Source of the DNA: Laccaria trichodermophora
Taxonomy: Eukaryota; Basidiomycota; Agaricomycetes; Agaricales; Hydnangiaceae
Assembly: GCA_018417955.1 (NCBI GenBank)
Contig: JACTVC010000036.1
Span: 186,001-250,000 of the forward strand
Direction of reading: 5' to 3'
DNA length: 64,000 bases
Shown here: one piece after another, positions 10,975 through 22,244 of the stretch
Position numbering within the stretch: the stretch's first letter is position 1
How the letters are laid out: each line of letters begins with the position of its first letter
Notes under the pieces: generated by a model
Told to the model about the DNA's origin: nothing
What the model saw: the letters and a program-made list of their open reading frames with translations, nothing else
The model's database searches: none
Made by a program: the position numbers and the translations under genes

Positions 10975-11275
10975 CTCCCTCTCCCCTCCACCATTCCCTC
11001 TCTCCCTTCCTCCTTCCCCCTTTCCTCGTCCCTCCCCCTTGCTCCCTTCCCCCTTGCTCCACCATTCCCTCCCCCCTTTCCTCCCTCCCCCCTTTCCTCC
11101 CTCCCCCCTTTCCTCCCTCCCCCCTTTCCTCCCTCCCCCCTTTCCTCCCTCCCCCTTCCTTCCTTCCCTCTTTCTTGTCCTTCCCCCTTCCTCCCTCCCC
11201 TCCCTTGTTCTTCCCTCTTCCTTGTCCCTCCCAAAAATATAAATACACCCCCACCTTGTCCCTCCCCTACCCCCT
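10975..11275 (+). repeat. Polypyrimidine tract (CCCTCCCCCTTTCCT units)
   Basis: Nearly pure C/T on the plus strand with a repeated 14-15-nt unit. Similar tracts occur at the same relative place in the other non-autonomous elements. Confidence 0.9.
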
Positions 11276-11494
11276 CCCTTTAAGATAAACTGTGTAGTGT
11301 GTAGTAATACATTTCAAATACATTCCCACCTTGTCCCTCACCCCCTCCCTTTAAGATAAACTGTGTAGTGTGTGTAGTAATACATTTCAAATACATTACA
11401 ACTCAATCTATGACTTCTACATGTGAATTTTATAAGGGAATATGAGTGCCAAGTCATCAGGATAAGGGGAGTTGAAAAAAACTTACTCTGCTTG

Positions 11495-11700
11495 ATTCCA
11501 GTCCTATTCCAGTGGAATTCCAGTGGGATGCTGTGGATTCCACTGGAATGACTCTATTCCTGCAGGGTTCCCCTGGATTCCACTGGAATTCCTCTGGATT
11601 CCTCTGGAATTCCTCTGGAATGACTCTATTCCTGCAGGATTCCCCTGGAATTCCACTGGAATGACCCCATTCCTGCAGGATTCCTGCAGGAATAGGTGGG
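11495..11700. repeat. Right palindrome array, ATTCCACTGG dialect
   Basis: Units TTCCACTGGAATTCC and TTCCTGCAGGAAT ending in GGAATAGGTGGGGCACTG, in the 10014-11716 element. Confidence 0.85.
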
Positions 11701-11724
11701 GCACTGTAAAGTACTGCGAATAGA

Positions 11725-13871
11725 TATAAGAATGAAGAATACCGCCCCTTATGCGTCCAAGCTGCCATGGAGATTGTCAAATCGCAGGTCCTCAATTTCT
11801 TGTCTGTTTTCTTGTGGCCATTTCATCTATTCACCTTATATTCCTTTTAGTGCCTCCCCCCACAGCACCCACCGCCCCAAGCCATTCATCAACCCCACCC
11901 TACTGCTGATGGAATGACTGGCAACAGCGGACCGAGAAGCTCACAACCTTCGCACCCACCAATTACCCACCGCTCCATGCATACAGCTGCAGCTCCATCC
12001 CCCCTCATGCAGGGTTCTACTCACCTCAAACGCAATATGGTAGGCCAACACCCAGCAGTTCAGGAACTCGTGCTGAGGATGGTACAGGAGGAAAAGAGTA
12101 ATTATTGTCACTGTTCTACCATCGCAGTCACGAGCTTTGTTGTAGTACATTTCTGACTCAAATCACAGCTCCCAGTAAACAATCAGGACTCTCGTTTTGT
12201 TAGTTTACTCCTGTATGTTTGTCCTACAAAATTTATTCAGTGTCAGAAGACAAATGCCTGAAGTGCAAGGGGCACTTCCACTGGCAATATCTGTTCAACT
12301 GCGTGCATCGACAGTGGCAAGTGCTAGCGTGCACTTTGCCATGGACACTGACTAGTGACTATTTATATGCAGATCCTCTGCGATCCGCTTCCAGATTTGG
12401 ATTTGAGTGGTGGCTGTCACCTCCAATTTACCTTTAAGGCCCATTTCACACATCAAAAGAAGGGGCCTTGAAGGTAAATTGCCACTCTGAACCATCACGC
12501 CTGGGATGATTCACACCATTTTTGTAGCTTTCACTGACAACACAAGTTTAGACCATCGACACTTGCAAGATACTGGTATTCAGTGCGATTGCTCTGAATA
12601 TCACGAGGTGACCCTCCCGCTCCGCTTCTTTATAAACATGTTCTCAAGTTCCTCCCCTCCAGTGATTGCATATGTTGCTTCCAATGTGCATTGTTAATTC
12701 ACTCTAATACAATCATTGACTTAACTACCCCATTTCAAGGAACATTTTGAGTCTACGAGAGTGATGAGGGAGATGACGATATCATTACTGTCTTTGCCAG
12801 CACAAATGTGGGCGCAGGCAGCTAAAGATCACGAGAAGTGTAGGCTATATTTAGTACTGTGCAGGCGCAACCATATTTAGATGAATCTTCCTGTATGCAT
12901 ATCCCAATTGAGATTGTGGCGACATTCTATATTCATTCAAATCCATGTGTAATTGGCTTGCAAGTTGCAACCTGATAAAATATATACATTTCTGATGCCT
13001 ATTGGCAATGCATGCAATTATTGTGTAATATTACAATGCCGCTACTATACTATGACAATGTATCTTGTAAAATATCCCTCAGCGATGTAAGCAGTGATAA
13101 CTGATTGTGCTCATTGTAAGGTCGTTGCAAGCCCTTTTGATCTTTGTTGTCTGGTGGCAACTGAATCCAAGGTGATCAAAATAGTCACGGGTTTTTGCTG
13201 ATGTTGGTATTTGGTTGACCACATTACATAAGGAAATTCGGTAAGGTAACAGAGAGCCCGATTTCACTCACAAGTTGCACTCAGGTGAAAAAAAGGACAA
13301 CAGAGAAGGAGCATGGGAGGGGTGCAAGTTTTTTTTTTCGAGGCCAACCACCTCAGTAAGCAACTTGAAAACACCTCCACTCAGTTCCATTGAGGTGTAT
13401 GTGTGTGTTACGTTGATGAGATGCCCATCAGATAGAGGCACAGCTGAAATACAAATGAGATAAAGACTGTAAGAGTCAATGAATACATGCACCAGGCACA
13501 TACCAGGCAGGCAAGGTTCATTTCTGACAGCATTTCCCAATGGTCTGGCTGTGCCAAGGGGGTCCAAGGATTTGAATGCCAGACCAGGGGGTCCAGGGGG
13601 GGGGGAGGCATCCAAGGGCTTAAAAAATTTTACTCAGTTAGATTAAAATTCTATATTTGAAGCCCAATGGCAATGGGCCATCAAGACAGACATTCAGCTT
13701 CACTTGGAGCAGGATTAAACTATTTGGCAACCCCCCCTCCTTGTAGCAACCCTCGACATTTCATGCATTTCATGACTTTTCGGCAGGGGATTATGCCAGA
13801 GATTACTACTTGGCCAACTACAAGCCAAGGCCTCATGTCATGTGGTCTGGAAATATGCACATGTGTCAGTG
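11725..13871. other. No gene recognised; contains a small hairpin
   Basis: Only short open frames without recognisable domains. Arms at about 12424-12441 and 12463-12482 (CAATTTACCTTTAAGGCC and its near-complement) form a stem of about 18 bp with a 20-nt loop. A G-run lies at about 13590-13605. Confidence 0.5.
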
Positions 13872-13873
13872 TA

Positions 13874-14137
13874 CTGTCCCATTTCAATCAATTCGGCAGT
13901 CATGCATCACAGTGCCCTCCAAAATGCTGAAATGTCACGCTTGTCACAGACATTTTCGTGGTGTGCCGAATTCCTCTGGCAATAATATCACCAATATAGA
14001 AAAATTTTCGTTGCCTGCAGCGCCAGACTGCTGAAAATTCGGGCACATCACGCCAACTTTGGGAAGTAGCCGAAACCAAAATTTCGGCAGGTCCGTCACA
14101 CATCACAGGCCCTGCCGAATTGATTGAAATGGCACAG
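13874..14137. mobile_element. Tc1/mariner-like MITE (264 bp)
   Basis: Terminal inverted repeats of about 26 bp (CTGTCCCATTTCAATCAATT at the left, matching complement at the right with one difference) are flanked by TA on both sides (13872-13873, 14138-14139), as expected for Tc1/mariner insertion. CGGCA-containing motifs recur inside. Too short to encode a transposase. Confidence 0.7.
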
Positions 14138-14413
14138 TATAAGACATTCTGAATGCTGTAGTTTTTAAACAAAAAGAATTTACAGTAGTACATTGAGATC
14201 CTCTTTGCAAATCCACCTAGTTCAATAGGAATGGTGCACTATTCCTCAAATGACACTGCTCACATTTTTGTCCATGCTAATTTCAAATAGGAGGCAATCC
14301 ATTGTGCAACAACACACCTGACCTCCTGCCAACCAATAGCAGAGTTTCAGGTGCTAAAATACAGTAAGTGTCTATATAAGTGGCATGTGGTCCAGCTTTT
14401 TTGCTCAAGAACA

Positions 14414-15860
14414 ATGTCTTTTTCCACTTATGCATCACCTCAGCCACATCTAGCCTTCTCTAATGAGTTCTTTGAATCTCTCAAAATTCATCAAATACCT
14501 GATCTTTCATACCCTTCAATGGCAGAACCTGGCTCTGTCTTTTTTAATGCACTTTTTGAGGATTCTCCCACCTCTGCTTCAGCCACAATTGTCACACCCA
14601 ATGAGGTCTTGCCACACTTTTCTGACTTACAACCAATTACAAAAGAAATGGAAAAAAGCTTTGAGGTTGGAATGCAGTCAGCTTCATGGGGAAGGGCCAT
14701 TTTGGACATTACACATTTTCCAAGGCAAGATACTTTAATTTGACTTCAAGTGGAGATACTGATTGATGGCTTTCAAGATCAATTTAATACAGAATATCAG
14801 CAATTACCTGCCAGCTGTTCAGGAGTACCAGCATCTCCTTACCCATTAGAAACTGCCTCAATTTGAAGTGCTTGGTCCTGCTCTTGAAGCATTCCGGAAT
14901 CAATTTTTTTGTGCCCGCTTACAAGGACTTTCCATCACCTGTGATTGCCCACTTTATAAGACATTTTTAACACCCTTGCTGAACTCACATATTTCTGTCA
15001 AGCTTTCCACCAAAGAGGTTTAACTTCAGCTGGAGCAGCAACAGGATTGCTTTTCCATCATCCTCCAGAATCCCTCATTCTTCTGACAACCTTTCTGATT
15101 AATGCCTGTGATGTGTTTCAAAGTTCCACAATGCCGATTTATACCAAAGAAATTCTTGCATTGTGGGAGCACATCCAGACTACCACTGTTTGCATCATTG
15201 CCATGAGTTTGGTTGCAGACAATCATTTTACTGCCCTCATTTATTGCCCAGGGTCTGTCAGTATTGAATATGGAGACCCTATGCACCAGCCACCAGGAGA
15301 TATCATCCCAGTCCTCCAATGGGTATTTCATGGATTATTTAAGACATCAATCTCTGAAATCACCTTTGGTTTCATTCCGAAGCAAGGGCCTGGCAATGGT
15401 GAAGGCAGTTGTGGGGTCATTGCACACAACTTCATTGAAATCACAGTTGACACACACTCAAACAGGGTCCAGTGTTGAAATGGACCCAAATCTGCATTAT
15501 TCAGAAATGTGGTTCTTCATGATTCAATTAGCTTTCACTATGCTTCAAGTCAAAGTGCTGGAGACTTTTTGGATTGGACTTTGCCAGTTTTGACTCCTGG
15601 TGGGCTTGAAAAAGGACAGGTCAATATTTTGACAAGCTCTGGATTCAATGATTTCAACAACTTTAGCCCCAATGTCAGTTACTTCTCCCAATTCATCAAC
15701 CTGTTAACCTGTCAAAAGTGCCAACTGTCAATAAATTACTGTCAATACCACAATTTCTTTTGCCACCATTTACTTTAAGTGCCACTGCCTACTCTGTGTC
15801 TGCTCCCCTAGTCAAAAAAGTCACATCAGGCAATCCCATCATGTTCTTGCCTCCACATCC
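14414..15860 (+). pseudogene. Ulp1-like (peptidase C48-type) transposon protein, degraded
   Basis: The first piece reads MSFSTYASPQPHLAFSNEFF up to a TGA at 14741. After several stops and frame changes, 15047-15478 contains NHFTALIY (candidate catalytic His), SIEYGDPMHQPPGD (Asp) and GEGSCGVIAHNFIEI (Cys), the order seen in Ulp1/C48 cysteine peptidases that often accompany large basidiomycete transposons. Further in-register pieces continue to SVSAPLVKKVTSGNPIMF near 15850. The host protein would cleave a ubiquitin-like modifier; here it is broken. The relic is interrupted by the element at 15931 and may continue as the FAR1-like piece at 19645. Confidence 0.55.
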
Positions 15861-15954
15861 TGGCCAGAAATGATGCCAAAATAGCCTTAACAGTCCACCA
15901 AACATGGTGTGAGCCAATCAATAAAAACTGCAGTACTTGACACTCCCACTGTTT

Positions 15955-16215
15955 GTCCAACGGAATCCAATGGACTTTCAGTGGTCCCTGCCATTTCCGA
16001 TGGACTCAGCGGATTGTCCATCAGAGTCTGCTGGACATGACTGGATTCCACTGCTAGTCCAGGCAAAGTCTGGTGAAAGTCCACTCAAACCACTTAAAAG
16101 CAAGAAATGGTTGGACTGGCTGGAATCCTGTGTCTGTTGGACTTCCAATGGAAACAGAGGCAGAAGCAGAAAAATTGCAAAGTTGTCAGTCCACTTGACT
16201 TCCAATGGACTTCTA
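15955..16215. repeat. Palindrome array, GTCCAATGGACTT dialect
   Basis: Units such as TCCAATGGACTTTCAGTGG and GTTGGACTTCCAATGG; here the core word is GTCC/GGAC rather than ATTCC/GGAAT. Same words at 19362-19625. Confidence 0.8.
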
Positions 16216-16385
16216 AGTAAAAAAGATACTAAGTGTTCAGTCTATAAATAAATCTAAGTTAAACCCTTATGCTGCTAAGTTAATCCTCAGAATTCCTTCA
16301 GTTCAGACACTAAGATTTCAAGAGACAAGAGACAAGGAAAATTGAAGTATATTTGATAACTACATAGGTTTATTTTACTATATTC

Positions 16386-17300
16386 TATGTCTCAGAGAGG
16401 GGGGAGTGGTGATCAGGAAGGAAGGGAGGAGGGAGTGGTGAGCAGAAAGGGAGGGGGGAGGGAGTGGTGAGTAATGGAGGGGGGAAGGGAGTGGTGCGGA
16501 GTAAGGCAGGGAGAGGGAGTGGTGAGGGGAGGGAGGGGAGGGAGTGGGGGAAAGTGATAAGGAGGGAGTAGTGAAGGGGAGAGGGAGTGGTGGGAAGGGA
16601 GTGGTAGAGGGGAGAGTGGTGGGAAGGGAGTGGAGGAGGGGGGAGGGAATGGTGGGGAGGGAGTGGTGGTGCTGGGCCCTCATCGCTGTTCACACATGGT
16701 GGTGTTGGGCCCTCGTCCGTTGTTATTCTGTGTTGGCATTGTCGCACGTTGTTGACGTGTCATCGTGTCATGTCATGTCATTGTCGCATGTTGTTGATGT
16801 GTTGTTGTGTCATGTCATGTCATTGTTGCATGTTGTTGATGTGTCGTCATGTCATGTCATGTCATTGTCGTTGTCATCACGTGTCGTGGGTGGTGCTGGG
16901 CTGCCATTGCCATTTGTGGGTGGGGTGTTGGTGGGCCGTTGTGGCCATCTATGGGTGCTGGTGGGCATGGTGAGCCATTGTTGCCCTTAATGGTGGTGGT
17001 GGTGGGTTGTCGTGCGGTTGTCGTCATTGTTGCATCACCATGTGGGCTGTTGTCACCGTTTATGGGTGCTGGTGGGCATCGTCAGCTGTTCTCCCCCTTG
17101 TCATCGTGTGTCATTGACACATCATTGTGTTGTTGTTGTTGTGTCATTGTGTCGTCGTCGTTGTGTTGTCATGTTGTTGTGCCGTCCATGTCATGTGTCA
17201 TTGACATGTCATCGTGTCGTGTCATCATGTGTTGGTGGGCTGTCATGGCTGTTTGTGGGTGGTGGGCATGGTGTGCTGTCAGTGTGTGTCATCGTCATCT
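16386..17300 (+). repeat. Purine tract followed by TGTCATGTCATTG low-complexity DNA
   Basis: 16386-16670 is almost pure G/A with GGGAGTGGTG units; 16740-17300 is a diverged TGTCATGTCATTGTTG / GGTGGGC repeat. It is the reverse-complement counterpart of the C/T tract plus CACCAC stretch of the other elements. Confidence 0.85.
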
Positions 17301-17309
17301 GTTGGTGGT

Positions 17310-18860
17310 GATACAGATGAAACCATTTCACCCATATAAAATTTGATTTTAACGATTTTACCAATAAAGGTCATCTCTAGTAAATACACTACATACAATT
17401 GCAATGATACAAAGAGTCAATGTGCATACCCGGCTCAGTTGACTAAAAATGCAAATGTGTGGAATCTGAAAATTGGACAAAGGCTTTGAAACTGGCAGCA
17501 GTACGCGTCGTGACATTATACTTGGATCCTATCTAAGATTCACCTACCATGAAATAGAGCATGAAGTGGTTCTAGAGTAAACACCCAACACAGGGAGAAG
17601 AATTGCATTACTACCAAAGGGTTTAGAAACACATAATGGATTTATTGTGAAAACTCGTGCTTATACAAGAAATACAGAAAAGACGACATAGACACCTAAA
17701 CGGCATGTCTGAAATGTTGAAAGACTAAACTACACCTAGGTAGTAAACATACAAAGACTTAGTGTGGCTCACAGCCATTCAGAAAGTCATGTACAGCAGT
17801 TCCTGCATACGCATCAAAGACTGATGCATCTGAACGTCACAAGTACAAACATAAGAGAAAGACCCATTCTATTATATGAAATATAATAAGAACCCCCTGA
17901 CAATTAAGAAAAAGACATTTGAAAACACCTTCGGAGTGTTTCCCAACCTCCATAATGAAAAGACGAGCCAAGACAAGGCATTTTAATTAAAAACTCGGAA
18001 ACAACAGGAGACCGAAGACTATTGGTAAATGCATACACATGCGCATCAACACATCAGGAAACATTAATCATTTTGTGATGTCATCTGTCAAACTGGTAAA
18101 CCGGGCCATAGAAAGAAACACGCAAGATCATGCCAAGCTAAGAATAGCTATGTTGGCTAACTCCGCGTATGCATCAAACACTGATGCATTTGAAAATGAA
18201 AGATGCAACACTACAAAAATCTGTAGTGTTCACAGAGAAAGACTACAAAATATACTACACATTCACTAAATTTCATATTTGTAATTCAGACCAAAGTATC
18301 CCACATTAAAAACACATGTAAAAAGTAGATAGGGGTTTCTGGAGTATATAAGGAGCACGCTGGCAGGTCAAAAGGCAAGCAATCGCCCCCCCATTGACCA
18401 GCTAGTTGCACTCCAAGTAGAGACTTAGGAGGTGGACAGTTGTAATCAATTAAAAGGAGATTTCTTCGTGGTTGGATAAGTACAGTGTGAACAAAGCCAG
18501 CATGCTTGGGAGTCAACTTGCTTGGAGACTTTTGAATAAGAGGTTTTAAGGACACAGTATCATTTTAGACGAGGCAGTGTACTCGTACCCTTGGTTTTGG
18601 AGCGTAGTGACATAATAAAAACTCATGGGAGTCATAAAAGTCAATTAAAGTCATGTTTTGTGTTAATAAAAGAAACTGTGATCAAAGAACTTTGCATTTA
18701 AGAGACCAAGTTCCCCAAAAGATATACTTTGTTCTATTGAACTATTCTAAACCACACCTTATAATAAAAACCCATTTTGAACGAAAACTCTTGAGACTAA
18801 ACCTAAGAAGACAAAAGTGGTATTTCTTAATACCAAAGGCCCTCGAACTCTTGCACCGAG
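17310..18860. other. Filler sequence inside the 3.7 kb element; no gene
   Basis: AT-rich DNA without an open frame I can support. An imperfect direct repeat is visible: GCATACGCATCAAAGACTGA (about 17807) versus GTATGCATCAAACACTGATG (about 18168), each followed by TGCATxTGAA. Confidence 0.5.
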
Positions 18861-18867
18861 ATTGTGA

Positions 18868-18895
18868 TAGTGTGTGTGTGTGTGTGTGTGTGTGA
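18868..18895 (+). repeat. TG dinucleotide microsatellite
   Basis: About 12-13 uninterrupted TG units followed by AGTGAGTGAGAG. Confidence 0.95.
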
Positions 18896-19243
18896 GTGAG
18901 AGTTAGGTGTATAGGGTTTTCCCCGATGCACTTGATCCTTGTTTGCATGTTTCGCACTTTCACGTTCATCTCCATGCAACGTGTATCAGTGGTCAGATGA
19001 GGTTGGGGTGGGATGGAAAGAGTGGGGATGGGGACTCACTTTGCACAGACAACATTGTCATCATGCATCGTCACCGTTGGACGACACTGGATTGTTGTTG
19101 TGGTTGGGGATGGATGATGGTTGAGGAAGAGAGAGGTGGATCATTGATGATGGGAAAATCAAGCATTGGTGTTTGCCGATGACCATTCTAGGAAGGCGGT
19201 CAAATAGTAGGTATGTATATTGCAAAACACCTACCTACATCAA

Positions 19244-19322
19244 AGCTGCCTTAGTGCAGCTGGTTCAGTGTCATGTTCAATATTCTTCAGTCCCTGAGGT
19301 CCAGTGTTCAATTCCATGATGT
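19244..19322 (+). other. tRNA-like sequence inside the left-type array
   Basis: A-box-like TTAGTGCAGCTGGTTCAG (19250-19267) and B-box-like GTGTTCAATTCC (19304-19315) at tRNA spacing. It points toward the left-type end of the 15931-19636 element, as at 1520-1592 and 20625-20705. Confidence 0.55.
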
Positions 19323-19361
19323 TGCATTTTTTTATATCTTATAATTATAATAAGAACAGTC

Positions 19362-19625
19362 TGTTGGAATTCTGTTGGACTTCTGTTGGAATTCCATTGG
19401 TGCTTGCCTGTCATTTCCAGTGGACTGGCTGTTAGTTTGTTGTTAGTCCATTGGAAGTCCATCAGAAAAGTCCAACGGACTTAGAGGTCCAACCAGAAAT
19501 GCTTGGAAAAGCTTCGGACATTCACTGGAAAATTGCTGTAGTTGCAAAGCAGAAAAAATGTCTGTTCTTAATACCCTCAGTCTGACAGAGTCCAGCTAGA
19601 GTCCACTCAGAAAAGCAGTGGCAGC
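19362..19625. repeat. Palindrome array, GTTGGACTTC dialect
   Basis: Units GTTGGAATTCTGTTGGACTT, GTCCATTGGAAGTCC, GTCCAACGGACTT; partner of 15955-16215. Confidence 0.8.
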
Positions 19626-19644
19626 ATAAAGACCTCAAAAACTG

Positions 19645-20337
19645 AGGCACTTACACCCACAGAGATATCGGACCTCACTCAGAATTTTATCAACTTGTGC
19701 TTGCCTAGTTCTAAAAGGAAGCCAAAGGGGAGATTGGCCAACCTTCCTGCCCCACACATACAACAGAATGTTTTTGTGTCATCTGATGAACCAAGCTCTG
19801 GTTCCAACTCTGAAACTCTGGTTGTTAGTACTTCTATCAGGCATCAATTCAAAATTGAAAGCCCAGATGGAGGTGAAAGCTGTTATTGATCTTTCCACAC
19901 CAAATCAAGTCTTGGTTATGCTAATCAAACAAGAAATCAAGGCAGAAGAACCAGGCACACCTCATGTCATCAACATCTGCATGCCTGAATCCAATCCTGT
20001 GCTCATGGACAGTAAATCTGCTCCTGCTATGTGTCCTCTGGTCAAAGTTACTCCAGGCATAGTGTGCTTGGGGACACTGTTTCATTCTTGGGAGGAGGCC
20101 TGGGATGCAGTATACACATGTGAGGAGTGTTTGGGGCACTGCTGGAGGATTGGTCAAAGCAAAATAGATATTCATGGAAACCAAAAGAATGTTACCTTGC
20201 AATGCAACCACTACTGCCAGCATCTTCCCATTCATTCTGTTAAAATTGATCCAGCAGATCATTGAAAGGGCAAATCAATCAAGACAAGCTGTGAGGCTTG
20301 TGTTAATGTCAACAGAATTCAATCTGCAGGTATATGG
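19645..20337 (+). pseudogene. FAR1/WRKY-GCM1-like DNA-binding domain protein, degraded
   Basis: After a Pro/Ser-rich lead (KRKPKGRLANLPAPHIQQNV) a frameshift near 19870 leads into a domain reading FHSWEEAWDAVYTCEECLGH, CWRIGQSKIDIHGNQKNVTL, CNHYCQHLPIHSVKIDPADH, an in-frame TGA, then KGKSIKTSCEACVNVNRIQS. The spacing of W, C/H and the DPxDH-(R)-KGKS motif resembles the FAR1-like zinc-binding domain found in transposase-derived fungal proteins. The TGA falls where Arg (CGA) is expected, consistent with a C-to-T change. The relic stops abruptly at the transposon end at 20338. Confidence 0.5.
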
Positions 20338-20359
20338 GAGCTCTTTACACTCCCCCACC

Positions 20360-20580
20360 TATTCCTACTGGACTCCCAGATTCCTACCAGACTGGACTGG
20401 GACTGGGACAATTTTCATGTTGGCTGATCACATACAAATTTTGTATCCCATTCCTACTGGAATGATCCCAAATCACAAGGAATTACAGATTCCTAAGGAA
20501 TGGGTATGGTGGAGTCCAATACCAGGAATACAATAGGAGTCCAGTAGGAATTTCCAAGTACAAGGAGTCCAATAGGATCA
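20360..20580. repeat. Left palindrome array, TCCTACTGGA dialect
   Basis: Units ATTCCTACTGGACTCCC and CCAATAGGAGTCCAGTAGGA. Contains the non-palindromic segment GGAATGATCCCAAATCACAA (20459) that recurs in the same orientation at 25769. Confidence 0.8.
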
Positions 20581-20624
20581 GCAGTTTGTTACTGTTGTTA
20601 TTATTATATAATAATAATAAGTGA

Positions 20625-20705
20625 ACCATGACAGAATCAAACCCTTGACTTCTTGGGCATAAGCAGAATATCAGTGCTTAACCAGCTGCACCACAATAGC
20701 ATTAT
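20625..20705 (-). other. tRNA-like sequence inside the left array
   Basis: On the minus strand GTGGTGCAGCTGGTTAAGC (A-box-like) and AGGGTTTGATTCTG (B-box-like) at tRNA spacing. Closely similar in its A-box to the copy at 19244-19322, and again pointing out through the left array. Confidence 0.5.
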
Positions 20706-21361
20706 TATAGGCACATAATATATTCTATACATACCTACAGGCTGACCTCTTGCTAGAAAGGACACCGGCAAATTCCACTGGAGTGTTGGGGCCCAACACT
20801 CCTTTCAGCAGATCCAGAGAGAGAAACACATTGTTTGGTCATGTTTGGCAAGGGCTTCAGGAGTAGATACACAATGCTTGTAAAGAGAGTGGATCATCAT
20901 CATCATCATCCACCATCCAGAGCATGTATTCGTGTTTGATCCTTTCCCAAGTTTCACTTGGCACCTCTCCACCACAAGTGGGAATTTCATGCAATCCATC
21001 AACCAACAACCTCCCATGTCACCACCACTCCATCCATGACACCCCAACAATGCTCACCTTTGACCCATGCCATTGACAACCAACACCAACTGCCATGCTG
21101 GCCAACAGACACCCTAGGAAGGCACAATGGCAAGCCATAATGCCAAACACACAAATGGCAATGAAGCAATGAATGCCACATCACTATCAGCAACAAGGCA
21201 ACCAAATGATGAATAACAAATTTCGATTCATCATTTGTAATCACCATTTGTAGGTACATCATCCCATGTCCCACGTCATTGCCCACTCACACCATTTAGC
21301 CAATGCTGGGTGCCACATTGTGACAGCAACATGGCACCCAGATGGAGGTCTTTATTGTCCT

Positions 21362-21544
21362 CCACTGATTCCTGCCGGAATCCGGGGAATTCCTGGAATT
21401 CCGGAGGAATCAAATTTGGCAGAGGGCCCTGCCAAATTGATCAAACAATTCCACAGAATTTTGAATGGAATTCAAATTCCGCTGGAATGATTCCGGTGAT
21501 CACCCGGAAGGAATGCTCACGGAATCAGACAGAACGGAATTCCT
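21362..21544. repeat. Left palindrome array, ATTCCGGAGG dialect
   Basis: Units CCTGCCGGAATCCGGGGAAT and TCCTGGAATTCCGGAGGAAT; partner of 24610-24715. Confidence 0.8.
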
Positions 21545-21592
21545 GATGCCCAAATCAAACGTCGGCATTTGCCGACGTTTGATTTGGGCATC
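21545..21592. repeat. Perfect 48-bp palindrome
   Basis: Arms 21545-21567 and 21570-21592 (GATGCCCAAATCAAACGTCG...) are exact reverse complements, 23 bp each, around a TT centre. It sits immediately inside the left array of the 21345-24732 element. Confidence 0.95.
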
Positions 21593-22244
21593 ATCAACAA
21601 ACAACGCCACATCTCTTTCCAACCACCATCATCACCGACACCTACTCACCACATCGCCAACGTCCACCACCACACACACCAGCCACCACGATGAGACGAC
21701 GACGACGGCCATGACACGGTAAACAACGCCTCAACGCCACGTCAACAACCCTAGTAAACAAGCACGGCAACACCACGTCGCTGATAGCGACATGGCAACC
21801 AGACGACAAACAACGATTTCGTCATTCATTGTCCTAGGTGAGCACCCCCCCAAACTCAGCCCAACCCAGCTCACTAACACCACACCCACAATGAGGGACG
21901 GACAGCACGTCAGCACCCCACCACGTCAACGGAGGGCCACGCGAACAGACGACCCACACATCACCACATCAACGGACCGCCACCACATCAACGGACGACA
22001 CCCATGTCAATGGACGACAACGACGACGTCAGCAGACAACGATGCCCACATCAGCGGAAAACGACAACGGCATCAGCAGACACCGCCCACGTCAACGGAC
22101 GACAGTGAGCACATCAACGAAGACACGACAGGAACGACATAAAGCACAGGCCGACGAACAGCGACGAGGCCCAGCACTCCCCATCACAGTCTCCCCCCTC
22201 CATCAGTCCCCACCACTGAGGTCTTTACCATCCCCCACATAATC

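Larger units (their letters stand above)
10014..11716. mobile_element. Non-autonomous element of the same family (1.7 kb)
   Basis: Left end GAGGTCTTAGCAGTGCCCC; right end reverse complement CAGTACTTTACAGTGCCCC, both followed by CCTATTCCTGCAGGAAT. A perfect 8-bp duplication CGAATAGA flanks it (10006-10013, 11717-11724). Between the arrays lie an AT-rich spacer, a CACCAC/ACGCCCAC low-complexity stretch (about 10345-10960), a pyrimidine tract (10975-11275), and a 70-bp tandem duplication around TTTAAGATAAACTGTGTAGT (about 11278-11398). No transposase. Long open frames here are by-products of the skewed composition. Confidence 0.88.
15931..19636. mobile_element. Non-autonomous element of the same family, inverted (3.7 kb)
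   Basis: The left boundary shows the right-type end CAGTACTTGACACTCCCACTG and the right boundary the left-type end (reverse complement GAGGTCTTTATGCTGCCACTG), so it lies in the opposite orientation to its relatives. Perfect 8-bp duplication AAAAACTG (15923-15930, 19637-19644). Contents in window order: array, GGGAGTGGTG purine tract (16386-16670), TGTCATGTCATTGTTG low-complexity stretch (16690-17300), non-repetitive filler, a TG microsatellite, a tRNA-like sequence, array. It has split a Ulp1/FAR1-like relic. Confidence 0.85.

Noticed and set aside
10063..11288. His/Thr/Pro-rich open frames in the 1.7 kb element
   Set aside because: Same reason: simple-sequence DNA between transposon arrays.
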